A stretch of DNA of 64,000 bases from Companilactobacillus heilongjiangensis (GCF_000831645.3 NZ_CP012559.1:2108001-2172000), one strand, 5' to 3'; shown: positions 15,977-25,472, counted from the stretch's first letter. Numbers and translations are program-made. The notes: generated from the letters alone by a model not told the origin.

Positions 15977-17305
15977 ATGAAAAATATTTTTATAGATCAC
16001 ATATTGGGCTCCACAGCTGGAGGAACTTTTGTCAACATTTGCTTGTTGATACTATGTTTATATCCCATTGTTGGATCATTTTTTTGGTTCAGCGGCGCCC
16101 TATCTTATCGCTTTTTAAAGAAGAACAAATACGATGAAGATTGGCATCCCATTCCCAAGAATCTGCAACCAATGATCACAATCATGATTCCCGCACATAA
16201 CGAAGAAGTCGTCATTAAAGAGACAATCACGTACCTTTTCGAAAATATCAACTACGATAATTTTGAAGTTCTCGTTACTAATGACGGTTCAACTGATAAA
16301 ACAGCTGAGATTATCAAGCGTTTAATGAAAAAGTATCCGCGCCTAAGAACTATCAATATCATTCAAAATAAAGGTAAAGCACATGCTTTCAATATCGGTA
16401 TGCACTTTGCCAAAGGTGAATATATTCTCAGTAACGATGCCGATACAATTCCTGAACCGGACGCACTGATGAAATACATGAACTTCTTCATCCATGCTCA
16501 AGATATGAATACTTCCGCTGTCACGGCTAATATGGATGTTCAAAATCGGACTTCACTATTAGGCAAGTCCCAAACAGTTGAGTTCTCTAGTATCGTTGGT
16601 GTTATCAAACGTAGTCAAACTTCAATTAACGACTCAATGTACGCTTATAGTGGCGCCAATACTCTTTACAAAAAGGATTTTCTGATTGACGTTGGTGGAT
16701 TCCGACAAGACCGAGCGACTGAAGATATCAGTATTGCTTGGGATCATCAAACTATTGGTGCCATTCCTCGTTTTGCTCCAGATATCGTTTTTCATATGAA
16801 CGTTCCCGAAACTATTGGTGACCTCTACAAACAGCGCAAACGTTGGGCACAATGTGGGACTGAAGTTTGGCTGACTAATGTTAAAAAATTCATCTTTCAT
16901 CCTATTAAACGTCGTTATCAAATGTCGATGTTCATAGATTCAACATTATCAATCATCTGGTCATTCTTTTTTGTCATTACAACAGTCATGTTTATCATCG
17001 CTATGTTGTTATTCCTTATACACGGCAAATTTGAACGGATCATGCACGGATTTGAAATCTCATTTATTTTCGTCAGTTTTGAAATAATCGCCGGAGTTTT
17101 TCAATTGCTCACTGCCCTGTTGCTTGACCACCACGGAGCCAAAATGAAATACGCCTTCTTTGCCCCAATGTACATGCTCTTTTATTGGATGATTAATCCC
17201 ATTACCGTTGTGGCAACTTTCATCCCAGCCATGAAGACAATTCTCGGTTTTGGGTCAGGCACATGGGTCAGTCCTAAACGTAGCTCCTTACAAAATAAAA
17301 AATAA
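15977..17305 (+). CDS. Family 2 processive glycosyltransferase (PgaC/IcaA-like)
   Basis: A 442-residue inner-membrane synthase. An N-terminal helix (about 18-42) precedes a GT2 catalytic domain and three or four C-terminal helices. Catalytic motifs in order are NDGSTDKT, SNDADT (DxD), ATEDISIAWD (TED base) and QRKRWAQ (Q-x2-RW). This set matches poly-beta-1,6-N-acetylglucosamine synthases and other processive beta-glycan synthases. No IcaB/PgaB deacetylase is adjacent; a metalloprotease follows instead. It is the likely catalytic core of an exopolysaccharide operon with the EAL and PgaD-like proteins. The exact polymer is unknown. Confidence 0.85.
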   Translation: MKNIFIDHILGSTAGGTFVNICLLILCLYPIVGSFFWFSGALSYRFLKKNKYDEDWHPIPKNLQPMITIMIPAHNEEVVIKETITYLFENINYDNFEVLVTNDGSTDKTAEIIKRLMKKYPRLRTINIIQNKGKAHAFNIGMHFAKGEYILSNDADTIPEPDALMKYMNFFIHAQDMNTSAVTANMDVQNRTSLLGKSQTVEFSSIVGVIKRSQTSINDSMYAYSGANTLYKKDFLIDVGGFRQDRATEDISIAWDHQTIGAIPRFAPDIVFHMNVPETIGDLYKQRKRWAQCGTEVWLTNVKKFIFHPIKRRYQMSMFIDSTLSIIWSFFFVITTVMFIIAMLLFLIHGKFERIMHGFEISFIFVSFEIIAGVFQLLTALLLDHHGAKMKYAFFAPMYMLFYWMINPITVVATFIPAMKTILGFGSGTWVSPKRSSLQNKK

Positions 17306-17388
17306 CTTTTTTCTAATCAATTGAGTGGACAATTGTAGTCTAAAAAACTATGATTACATAGACAAAAATGAATTTTTAAGGAGTACAG

Positions 17389-18078
17389 ATGAGAAAAAAT
17401 TCATGGATTGCTTGGATAATCATTTTGGCAGCTGGCTTCGTTGTTGTTGAAATTCATCCTGAAATCGTTCCGCAAGTGAAAGACGAGATTAAAGCAACCA
17501 ATACTCGTATGCAACCATACGTTTATCTAATTAAAACTAATATTGATAAGAAACTCAGTGGGCCGGTCAAAACAACTTCTGAAGATCAAGTCGGAAAAGT
17601 TTCCACACCGGTTGAATCGCCACTAAAAAATATGCACACTTCCAATACTTACTATTATCATTTCAAAAGTAACGTTCCTGCTAAAGCACGTCAGGTTTTC
17701 CAGAATGCTGTCGATACATATAACAACACTGGTATCGTTAAACTAGTACCTGGAAATGCACAACCAAATCAGAATAATATTACATTCTTCATTTATCATA
17801 AGAAGATTGAAAATATTGCTTCCAGTACCGTTGAATTGGGCAACGGTGGTCCATCGGCTCTACAGCTGGATCATTATGCAATCAATAGTGGTCGGGCCGG
17901 ATTGAATGTTACCTATCCTAATATGTCGATGAAAGATTCAGTGGCAATGCACGAATTAGGCCATGCTCTGGGATTAGGTCATAGTTCTTATACGAATTCT
18001 GTCATGTATCCTGTTGATCAGGGCGTTTCCAAATTATCGGAAGCTGATTTAAACGGTCTGAGAAATATTTATAAGTAG
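17389..18078 (+). CDS. Matrixin-like zinc metalloprotease, membrane-anchored
   Basis: A 229-residue extracytoplasmic protein with an N-terminal signal-anchor (about 6-25) and a basic Thr/Ser stretch. The catalytic domain has HELGHALGLGHSSYTNSVMYP (zinc-binding HExxHxxGxxH starting at residue 188, followed by a Met-turn), diagnostic for M10A-type metzincins. AAGGAG precedes the ATG. It lies 83 bp after the glycosyltransferase gene and ends at a terminator, so it is probably part of the polysaccharide operon. It may process or release matrix or surface proteins; the substrate is unknown. Confidence 0.85.
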   Translation: MRKNSWIAWIIILAAGFVVVEIHPEIVPQVKDEIKATNTRMQPYVYLIKTNIDKKLSGPVKTTSEDQVGKVSTPVESPLKNMHTSNTYYYHFKSNVPAKARQVFQNAVDTYNNTGIVKLVPGNAQPNQNNITFFIYHKKIENIASSTVELGNGGPSALQLDHYAINSGRAGLNVTYPNMSMKDSVAMHELGHALGLGHSSYTNSVMYPVDQGVSKLSEADLNGLRNIYK

Positions 18079-18082
18079 TACA

Positions 18083-18124
18083 AAAATAGCATTAGTAATC
18101 GTATAAGGTTACTAATGCTATTTA
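18083..18124. terminator. Bidirectional terminator
   Basis: AAATAGCATTAGTAA and TTACTAATGCTATTT form a perfect 15-bp stem between the convergent protease and TetR-type genes. Confidence 0.9.
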
Positions 18125-18678
18125 CTTTGATCAGATAATATTCTATTCAACATTTGGTTAAAACTATCACGTGTATTAAGCAAGTTATTATCAAAACGAC
18201 CATACCCTGCACAAAATACTTCCCCAATGACTAAGTTGAATATCATTCTGGAAACGACCAACTGCTGTGATTCATCTTGAACTATCGGTTTCAACAATTG
18301 GATTAAAATCATCTGCAATCGGCGAAAACTTTCTTCAAACTCAGAATTGTTCAACCTGTTAGGTGGAATCGTGATAATTTGTTGAACCAGATAAAAATTG
18401 CCTAATGAATACTGCACTGCCACATTGGCAAATGTTTTAATAGCTTGCTTGCCAGTCATCCCCAATAAATCAGCATCCAATCGAACCCCTAATTTACCAT
18501 AAAACTTCGCTGCTACAGCAACTTTTACCACAATTATATCAGGAAAATAATTGTACAAAGCCTGTGACCTAGTACCCAGCGCTTTACCCAATTTGGTAAA
18601 ATTCAACGTTTCTTGGTGATTAATCATTTCCATAGCCGTATTTATGATTTTCTCTTTAGATAATATTCTTGATGTCAC
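18118..18678 (-). CDS. TetR-family transcriptional regulator
   Basis: A 186-residue regulator. Residues about 5-50 form a TetR-type helix-turn-helix (KIINTAMEMINHQ...FTKLGKALGTRSQALYNYFPD). The remainder is an all-helical ligand and dimer domain. The GTG at 18678 is chosen because GGAGGT lies 8 nt upstream; an in-frame ATG 18 nt further up overlaps that site. A DHA2-type exporter gene lies upstream on the same strand behind its own terminator, so control of that exporter is plausible but not proven. Confidence 0.8.
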   Translation of the reverse strand: MTSRILSKEKIINTAMEMINHQETLNFTKLGKALGTRSQALYNYFPDIIVVKVAVAAKFYGKLGVRLDADLLGMTGKQAIKTFANVAVQYSLGNFYLVQQIITIPPNRLNNSEFEESFRRLQMILIQLLKPIVQDESQQLVVSRMIFNLVIGEVFCAGYGRFDNNLLNTRDSFNQMLNRILSDQSK

Positions 18679-18864
18679 AAGCGCTACCTCCAACATATCT
18701 TTTACGACTGAATCTAATTCTAGTCAGGGTATCGACGTTATACAAGAATCGAATGATTGTGATTTCAAAATTCCAGACACTTCGGAATCTTTACCCACCA
18801 TTAAGTGTTATCTCATCATAAAAAAGAAATTATCGTTGTCTACTAAGCGTCTATAATTCACAAA

Positions 18865-18896
18865 AAAAAGCGAACTCCTAATGAGCTCGCTTTTTA
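18865..18896 (-). terminator. Terminator of MFS transporter gene
   Basis: AAAAAGCGAGCTC-attag-GAGTTCGCTTTTT with one mismatch is followed by T residues on the minus strand. Confidence 0.8.
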
Positions 18897-20375
18897 ATTT
18901 GTTTGAACTGAATGCTTCTTAACAGCTTCCCGTCTGAACAAATAAATTAAAATTATAATAACTAAAATAATCAGAACCAAGGCAGTCAACATAATATTAT
19001 GAATACCTGAGAATAAAATCCGTTTCATTTGTGGAACGTAGGCTTTAGGCAATTCTTTTGCCACCGTAGCGTTACTCAATTTATTCATCATTGCCATCGT
19101 GATATGACCATGGCTTTCCTTCACGCCATTGATCAAAGCTAGATTCAAAATAACACCATAAATTGATGACATAAATGTTTGACTCAAAATTCTGACCAAG
19201 TAAGCAAATGAAGTTGAAATTGGCACATCACGTGTCTCAACATCAAATTGCACGGCAATCAACAAAGCATTGAAACAGACACCGATACCGAATCCTTCAA
19301 AGACACCCATGATTAGCAAGAATGTATAACTGGCGGTTTGTTTAGCCCAGTACAATCCGGCAAAGGAAATCAAGAATGATGCAGTTCCGACGGCAATAAT
19401 CGTATAACGATTCATCTTTCGTTGCATAAATGGCTCCAGCTCGGAACCAAAGAAGTTAGCAATCGCCCCGGGAATCTGTGTCATCCCTCCGACTAGAGCA
19501 CTGAGTCCCATGATGCCTTGAGCCCACATCGGAATGTAGATATTGAAAGCCACGAATGAACCCCACAACAAGGCGAATAAAATCAAATCAATAACTAACT
19601 TTTCATTTTTAAACAAACGATTAGGTACGATGGGATCATCGACTCGATTTTCCACTCGTGACATCCAGAAAATTAAGACAGCTCCAAGAGCAACGAATCC
19701 TAACGTAACAAAAATTGACGATACTCCGAGCATTTGAATCCCAATCAAGAAGGAAGTCAAACCAAGTACCATCAAAATTGCCCCATGATAATCAACTTTT
19801 TCTTCATTCAACTTCTCTTTAATATTGAAGAAAATAGCAACAATTGCAATCGAAAGCAATGCTAATGGCAAGTTAATATAAAATACCCAGTGCCAGCTGA
19901 ACGCATCAACAATCCAACCACCAATTAGCGGTCCGACGATTGACGTCCCACTGAATCCCGCCGAAGCAATCCCGATGACTTGCGAACGACGTTTAATATT
20001 TTTGAAAATCTGTGAGTAGATAATGAAAGGAATCGTGTTCATACCGCCTGCACCAATTCCCATGATACTTCTGGCAGTGATAAACCAGATAATATTGGGC
20101 GCTAATCCTTGAAACAACGCTCCAATCATGAAAACAACTGTAGCGGTGATATAGGCAACTTTATTACCCTTCTTCTCCCCAAATTTACTCCATAACGGTG
20201 TCGAAACGGCCATTCCTAATAAGAAAATGGCGACAATCCACCCCATGTACTGAATACCGTGCAAGTCACTAATGATTGCAGGCAGCGCAGTATTGATTAT
20301 CGTCGCATCAAGACCGGCCATCATATTCGACAGCACTAACGCAAAGGTAACCAAAATTTTACGATTTCTACTCAT
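18894..20375 (-). CDS. DHA2-family MFS multidrug exporter
   Basis: A 493-residue membrane protein of the EmrB/QacA (14-helix, DHA2) type. The first helix carries LDATIINTALPAI and the loop after helix 2 carries STPLWSKFGEKKGNK, family hallmarks. SIMGIGAGGMNTIPFI and GFSGTSIVGPLIGGW (motif C, antiporter type) are present. It probably expels drugs or toxic metabolites with proton antiport. AGAGGGGT is next to the ATG. A TetR-type gene lies just downstream. An IS630 element lies upstream. Confidence 0.88.
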   Translation of the reverse strand: MSRNRKILVTFALVLSNMMAGLDATIINTALPAIISDLHGIQYMGWIVAIFLLGMAVSTPLWSKFGEKKGNKVAYITATVVFMIGALFQGLAPNIIWFITARSIMGIGAGGMNTIPFIIYSQIFKNIKRRSQVIGIASAGFSGTSIVGPLIGGWIVDAFSWHWVFYINLPLALLSIAIVAIFFNIKEKLNEEKVDYHGAILMVLGLTSFLIGIQMLGVSSIFVTLGFVALGAVLIFWMSRVENRVDDPIVPNRLFKNEKLVIDLILFALLWGSFVAFNIYIPMWAQGIMGLSALVGGMTQIPGAIANFFGSELEPFMQRKMNRYTIIAVGTASFLISFAGLYWAKQTASYTFLLIMGVFEGFGIGVCFNALLIAVQFDVETRDVPISTSFAYLVRILSQTFMSSIYGVILNLALINGVKESHGHITMAMMNKLSNATVAKELPKAYVPQMKRILFSGIHNIMLTALVLIILVIIILIYLFRREAVKKHSVQTN

Positions 20376-20545
20376 ACCCCTCTACTTCTTCCTATCTTTA
20401 TTTAACACATGCTATTAGTTACGCAAATATCCCATCTTAAAAAATAATCTAGCATACCTCTACATTAAACTATTACCGATTAACTAGTGGAGCGTAGCTT
20501 TCATATCTGTATTTCGATATAATCAATTCAAAAAGGACAATCCTC

Positions 20546-21022
20546 ATGAAATCGAATAACAGACCAGTTAAACAACATATTTTTCTTTCTGATGATCAAG
20601 TTACTCGTCTAAAAAATCTTTTGAATTCTAAAAGTCTTAATAAAACCGTCAAACGTCGGATTCAAGTATTGCTAGACTTAGATGAATCTCATGGTGAAAT
20701 CATGACTAGAATTGAAGTGGCTAAGATGAATCGTTGCAGTACTGGAGTGGTTTATGCCGTCATCAACCTTTTCTTCGAAGGCGGTATCGATGAGGCCATC
20801 ACTATAAAACGTAATAGTAATTCGGATCACGCAAACCAAAAATTAACAGCAGAAGATGAGGCAAAACTGATTGCGTTAGCCTGTGGCCCCGCTCCAGAAG
20901 GCTACACGAGATGGTCATATAGCTTATTGGAAGAAAAGTCAGCGACTATACTCGAACATCCTGTGAAGCGTGATGCCATTGCACGCAAGCTTAAAAAAAT
21001 GAAATTAAACCATACCAAGTAG
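20546..21022 (+). CDS. IS630 transposase, OrfA (DNA-binding part)
   Basis: A 158-residue N-terminal transposase half with a helix-turn-helix (about 20-75: TVKRRIQVLLDLDESHG...IEVAKMNRCSTGVVYAVINLF) and a winged C-terminal half (GYTRWSYSLLEEK). It runs into a stop shortly after a run of seven A (20993-20999). A -1 shift there gives KKNEIKPYQVESW, which restores the family consensus, so the functional transposase is probably an OrfA-OrfB fusion made by ribosomal or transcriptional slippage. Confidence 0.88.
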   Translation: MKSNNRPVKQHIFLSDDQVTRLKNLLNSKSLNKTVKRRIQVLLDLDESHGEIMTRIEVAKMNRCSTGVVYAVINLFFEGGIDEAITIKRNSNSDHANQKLTAEDEAKLIALACGPAPEGYTRWSYSLLEEKSATILEHPVKRDAIARKLKKMKLNHTK

Positions 21023-21069
21023 AGAGTTGGGCGAACCCCAAGCCAGATGATGGTGAATACGTTGCCCAC

Positions 21070-21696
21070 ATGGAGGATGTTCTAGACACATATGCCCTAC
21101 CATATGATAGTAATCGACCATTAGTTTGTTTGGATGAGAAGCCGTATGTACTTCACGGCGATGTTTCCAAACCACTTCCAACTCGTAGAATGAAACCCAA
21201 GAAAATTGACTATGAATACACTCGTAATGGGTATTGCGCAATAATCAGTTTGATTGAACCATTAACCGGTAAACAATATGTGGACGTCCGAAAACGCAGA
21301 ACCTCACGCGATTTCGCGGAGGTTATAAAATGGTTGGTGGATGACCTGTACCCATCTGCCGATAAAATAATTTTAGTAATGGATAATTTGAATATTCATA
21401 AAATAGGATCACTATATCAACGTTTCGAGCCAAAAGAGGCTCGTCGATTGGCTGGTAAATTAGAAATACACTACACACCCAAGCATGGGAGCTGGTTAAA
21501 TATAGCTGAAATTGGCTTGAACTTGTTGAGTCGTCAATGTCTGAATCGGCGTATTCCAGAAATCAAACAACTACGTCAAGAAGTGACAACATGGTGTAGC
21601 GAACGTAATGAAAAGAATCTATCAATAGATTGGCAATTTACAACAGCAGATGCACGCATAAAGTTACATTCGCTTTATCCAAAGATAGAAGACTGA
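21070..21696 (+). CDS. IS630 transposase, OrfB (DDE catalytic part)
   Basis: A 208-residue C-terminal half with the DDE nuclease domain. VCLDEKP supplies the first Asp, ILVMDNLNIH the second, and HGSWLNIAEIGLN the final Glu. The reading frame is open back to about 20998, so the Met at 21070 is probably internal and expression depends on the -1 frameshift at A7. Length and motifs are intact, so the element may still be mobile. Confidence 0.88.
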   Translation: MEDVLDTYALPYDSNRPLVCLDEKPYVLHGDVSKPLPTRRMKPKKIDYEYTRNGYCAIISLIEPLTGKQYVDVRKRRTSRDFAEVIKWLVDDLYPSADKIILVMDNLNIHKIGSLYQRFEPKEARRLAGKLEIHYTPKHGSWLNIAEIGLNLLSRQCLNRRIPEIKQLRQEVTTWCSERNEKNLSIDWQFTTADARIKLHSLYPKIED

Positions 21697-21728
21697 TTAT
21701 GTCTAGATATGAAAGCTATACTCCACTA

Positions 21729-21919
21729 GTCGGGAGAGCTGGGAAATATTTGTGTGCTGTGAAAGTAGTATAAGTACGGGAGACTCTCCCGTACTTATAC
21801 TACCGGGCGTGTTTGGAGACTTGACGAATTGTGTCAAGGCTTCAAACCGAGGTTCGAGACCGCTCCATGGCTCGGACCGGTCCGCACAGCTGGTGAATAT
21901 TTTCCAGCTCTGGAGACGG
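21729..21919. repeat. Family A palindromic element, copy 4
   Basis: A 191-bp element with outer arms GAGCTGGGAAATATT / GAATATTTTCCAGCTC. The inner hairpin is AGTATAAGTACGGGAGA / TCTCCCGTACTTATACT. The core GAGGTTCGAGACCG...GGCTCGGACCGGTCCGC is in the reverse orientation to copy 2. An IS630 is inserted at its left edge. Confidence 0.88.
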
Positions 21920-21942
21920 AATATCACACGTTATTTACCAAC

Positions 21943-21983
21943 AAAAAATAAGACCTACACAACGTGCAACGTCTTATTTCTTT
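21943..21983. terminator. Terminator downstream of CAT-like gene
   Basis: AAATAAGAC and GTCTTATTT flank a 16-base loop, with A and T runs either side. It lies 85 bp beyond the acetyltransferase stop. Confidence 0.6.
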
Positions 21984-22067
21984 GGCAATCCTCAACTATT
22001 TATTTACTGAAAAGGCATAACTTGTTTACAATTATAAACCTTAAAGCACACTCTAAGACAAGTATTT

Positions 22068-22712
22068 TTACAATTCTTCTGGTTCATCGAGAACTTCTTG
22101 TAATCGATTGAAAAATTGAGCTGTTTGATATCCGTCACAGACAGCGTGATGAATTTGGAAACTTACAGGTAGCTTAATCCCATCAGACCGCTTTTGAAAC
22201 TTGCTAGCCGTTACAATTGGCAATAAGTAATTGTCATTGTTACCGATATTTAAGTTGAAACTGTTGAAACTAGCCCACGGAATCATGGAGATATTGACAA
22301 CATTTTGAGGAATTGGTTGCTTAGGGAATAACTTTCCAGTGTCACGATACTTGGCAACATCGTCCAAATAATCACGATGGAATTCCGCAAAGGTATACGT
22401 ATCTTCAGTATCAATATTGGAGAATATCTCACGTTTATCATCAAAGATTGAATAAAAGGCCGTGCTGCTGTCGTAAAAGCCCAGTTCACCTTGATCATTA
22501 AAGTCCATACGATATAAGTAATTGGAATTAACCACACGCAAAACTGCATAGATAAATAATGGATAGAACTTATAATCGTTTTCCTTCACAAAATGTAATG
22601 CATGCTCAATATTAATTTCATGTGTTGCACTATATGTCGTCTTTTGATCAATGAAGTGTTCAAAAACTTCTTTTCTCGTCCAATTGTCTAAATCAATCTT
22701 CGTAAATGCCAT
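22068..22712 (-). CDS. Chloramphenicol acetyltransferase-like protein (type A fold)
   Basis: A 214-residue cytoplasmic trimeric acyltransferase-fold protein. The catalytic His motif reads QIHHAVCDGYQTAQFF (HHxxxDG) near residue 190. The N-terminal part KIDLDNWTRKEVFEHF is typical of CatA-type enzymes, which acetylate chloramphenicol with acetyl-CoA. The length is normal. AGGAGG is 8 nt before the ATG. It is a lone chromosomal gene with no resistance-type mobile element around it other than the IS630 across a repeat. It may be an intrinsic CAT or act on another small molecule. Confidence 0.85.
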   Translation of the reverse strand: MAFTKIDLDNWTRKEVFEHFIDQKTTYSATHEINIEHALHFVKENDYKFYPLFIYAVLRVVNSNYLYRMDFNDQGELGFYDSSTAFYSIFDDKREIFSNIDTEDTYTFAEFHRDYLDDVAKYRDTGKLFPKQPIPQNVVNISMIPWASFNSFNLNIGNNDNYLLPIVTASKFQKRSDGIKLPVSFQIHHAVCDGYQTAQFFNRLQEVLDEPEEL

Positions 22713-22935
22713 CCGTAAAGCCTCCTATAAATGTATTGTCTCTCATTAATATCATACAACTTTTGGAAAAAATTAACGGCATTAGAAGTCCAATAACATT
22801 TATTCCATGCAACATGATTGTCGTTATTCATAAATATAATTGTTTTTATATGAATTATGTCATTTACACATAATGATATAATTAAAAATATACTTATTGT
22901 ATTTTCAAATGAGCTGTTCTTAATTGAGGGGGAAC

Positions 22936-25026
22936 ATGCATATGAGGAATAAAATGAGGAAGATTCTTGGAATTGGATTTTCTGCACTTGTTAGTATTTT
23001 TGTGATTTTTTCATTTAATACAAATAAAGCTTCAGCCGCTTTGACTGACAGTACTGATTTAGCTGTCTTAAAAAGTGCTCCGACTGGTATTCCAGTTGAT
23101 AGTTACATGTCAAATGCCAAACCTACAGTATCTTTTGGTTATCCATATGGAACAAATTCAGCTCAAATCGTTGATAATACCGGTCAAAATTCCGACAGTG
23201 GTAACATCATATCTTTGGCTAACAATAAGAACACTTATGGATCAATGTGGTCCACTGCTAAAAGCTTTGACATTAACAAGAAACAAACTATTTCCGCTTG
23301 GTTATATTTTGGTAGCGGAGAAGGTAGTGACGATGTTAATAGTGAAGGAATTGCCTTCGTACTTCAAAATGATTCAAAAAATACTAGTGCATTGGGTGCT
23401 GGACTTGAGAGTATGGGTGTTTATGGCTACGACTCTTCATCGTATACAGCTATAGGTGGTACTGTTCCTTCTCCAAGTGACATTCAGAAAACTGCCATTC
23501 AAAACAGTATTGCACTCGAATTTGATACGGAAAAAAATAGTTTTTATTTACCATCAAAACCAATTAGTAACAAATATGGCTATTTCTCGGGGTTTCTTTC
23601 TACATTAACGTCCTACTCTTTGAACGGTTATGATACCCAAGTGAGTCCTCCACCTTCAGATTATATTGGCTTTCCAACCGAAAATGAGACTAAAGTCACA
23701 TATGGTTCTCTTGGAGGTCAATATGGACATATTGCTGTAACTTACCCTGGATTTGCCACTTCTTATAAGGACTTAGACTTCACAGACAATCCCACCTTAA
23801 CTAACGACTATTCCCCTTGGAAAAAGGGCTATGTTCTGGTACACAACAATTCTAATTCAGCATCTTTAACTGATGGTACAGACCAAAATGGCAATGTATT
23901 ATACTGGCACCATGTTACTATCAAATGGACTCCCGCCCCTAATGGTAGCAACCTCGCTACTTTGACATATGATTACAACGACAAAAACCTCGATTATAGT
24001 GATAATAATATTCCTTCTGGATGGGACAAGAAACTGTCTGTTTCCAACACTGTGGATACATCAAAATTAAACACAACTGACGGTAAAGTTCGTTGGGGAT
24101 TCACAGCAGCTAATGGTCCTTCAGATAGTGTATCTACCAAATTAGTAGCCTTCGACTCCACTCCGGATACACTCTACGCCGATGCTGACGCTAATATTAT
24201 TGATACAACTTTAAACAACAAAAAAATCACCTCTGCCTCAACTGACAAAACCGTCGGTAATGGTGACTCACTCAAACTAAATTACGACTTAACATACAAA
24301 ACTGGTAGCGTTAATTGGAAAGATATTTTAGCCAATATCAAAATTCCTAATGGTGTCACAATTACTCCAGATTCTTATAATAATATAGGAACCATTACCT
24401 TCAACGATGGTTATTCTCAAACTATTAGTACAGGTGACATAACAAACGACAACATCACATCACAGTTGGATGAAGAATTGAGTCCCACCAACGATACTGC
24501 CAAGATCACTATCAACGCTAAAGCAGTCAATGCCACAACTAAAGATATTGATGTTAAGCAAGCTCCTGCAACCTTTAATGGCAGTAATGAAATTTCATCA
24601 ACCAATAGTCCTGAATTTACTATCTTGGCAAGGCCAACATACTCGCTGAATCTGACTAATTCCAATTCTACTAACGAAATCGACTTGCTTTATAAGCAAA
24701 CTAATGCCACTTTGAATTTACCCACAACACTGAACTACAGTGATAACCACAGCTTTGGGAACGATTCAGCCAACACTAACATTGTTTACAAAATTACTGC
24801 TGGAAACAAAACTTATACCGTTGCAGCAAACGCATCTGGAGACAGCTTTAACCAAACATTTGATTTAAAAGATTTAATCAATGATGATACGGATTTCTGG
24901 ACTCTATTTACTCCGAAAGTTTTTCCTTCTGGAATGCTTAATAAATCCTTTTCTTCATACTTAGGAGTATTCAATTGCACACCTCATGCTTTTATAAAAA
25001 TAATAATCCTATTAAACTTTGAATAA
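22936..25026 (+). CDS. L-type-lectin surface protein, 3'-truncated
   Basis: A secreted protein of about 697 residues. A signal peptide (cleavage near ASAAL) is followed by a bacterial L-type lectin-like domain (about 35-400) with SAWLYFGSGEGS, GIAFVLQND and ALEFDTEKN blocks. Beta-rich repeats follow (about 400-650). The paralogue at 51-53 kb continues into a WxL domain, but this copy ends in an unrelated 30-residue tail (MLNKSFSSYLGVFNCTPHAF...) right before a 40-bp tandem repeat, so its 3' end appears lost and no cell-wall anchor remains. GAGGGGG precedes the ATGs at 22936 and 22942; either may be used. Confidence 0.75.
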   Translation: MHMRNKMRKILGIGFSALVSIFVIFSFNTNKASAALTDSTDLAVLKSAPTGIPVDSYMSNAKPTVSFGYPYGTNSAQIVDNTGQNSDSGNIISLANNKNTYGSMWSTAKSFDINKKQTISAWLYFGSGEGSDDVNSEGIAFVLQNDSKNTSALGAGLESMGVYGYDSSSYTAIGGTVPSPSDIQKTAIQNSIALEFDTEKNSFYLPSKPISNKYGYFSGFLSTLTSYSLNGYDTQVSPPPSDYIGFPTENETKVTYGSLGGQYGHIAVTYPGFATSYKDLDFTDNPTLTNDYSPWKKGYVLVHNNSNSASLTDGTDQNGNVLYWHHVTIKWTPAPNGSNLATLTYDYNDKNLDYSDNNIPSGWDKKLSVSNTVDTSKLNTTDGKVRWGFTAANGPSDSVSTKLVAFDSTPDTLYADADANIIDTTLNNKKITSASTDKTVGNGDSLKLNYDLTYKTGSVNWKDILANIKIPNGVTITPDSYNNIGTITFNDGYSQTISTGDITNDNITSQLDEELSPTNDTAKITINAKAVNATTKDIDVKQAPATFNGSNEISSTNSPEFTILARPTYSLNLTNSNSTNEIDLLYKQTNATLNLPTTLNYSDNHSFGNDSANTNIVYKITAGNKTYTVAANASGDSFNQTFDLKDLINDDTDFWTLFTPKVFPSGMLNKSFSSYLGVFNCTPHAFIKIIILLNFE

Positions 25027-25035
25027 TTCGTATTA

Positions 25036-25388
25036 GTTATACAAACTACCATCAGCTCCGTAAACCTTGCTGCAGCTCTACAAAACTACTTTCAGCTCCG
25101 TAAACCTTACTTCAGCTCTACAAAACTACTCTTAGCTCCGTAAACCTTACTGCAGCTCTACAAAACTACTCTTAGCTCCGTAAACCTTGCTGCAGCTCTA
25201 CAAAACTACTCTTAGCTCCGTAAACCTTGCTGCAGCTCTACAAAACTACTTTCAGCTCCGTAAACCTTACTTCAGCTCTACAAAACTACTCTTAGCTCCG
25301 TAAGCCTTACTGCAGCTCTACAAAACTACTTTCAGCTCCGTAAACCTTACTTCAGCTCTACAAAGCTACTTTTAGCTCCGTAAAATTT
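25036..25388. repeat. Tandem repeat, 40-bp unit, about nine copies
   Basis: A 40-bp unit repeats head-to-tail. Each unit is made of two related 20-bp halves, CAGCTCTACAAAACTACTCT and TAGCTCCGTAAACCTTACTG. The period is not a multiple of three and all frames meet stops, so it is non-coding. No spacers separate the units. It directly follows the truncated lectin gene. Confidence 0.9.
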
Positions 25389-25472
25389 TTCTTGAATCTT
25401 TAACACATTCAATTATACCAACTTTATCACAAGCAGACATCCAAATAACACACTCTAAAAAAAAGTATCAAA

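Larger units (their letters stand above)
20487..21726 (+). mobile_element. IS630-family insertion sequence
   Basis: A 1240-bp element. Terminal inverted repeats begin GTGGAGCGTAGCTTTCATAT at the left and have the complement of GTGGAGTATAGCTTTCATAT at the right. TA dinucleotides flank both ends (20485-20486, 21727-21728), as expected for IS630/Tc1-type insertion. It carries two overlapping-frame transposase ORFs. It landed at the outer edge of a family A palindrome. Confidence 0.88.

Noticed and set aside
25036-25388. Regular repeats suggesting a CRISPR array
   Set aside because: The 20- and 40-bp units follow each other with no unique spacers, and no cas genes are near. It is a simple tandem repeat.
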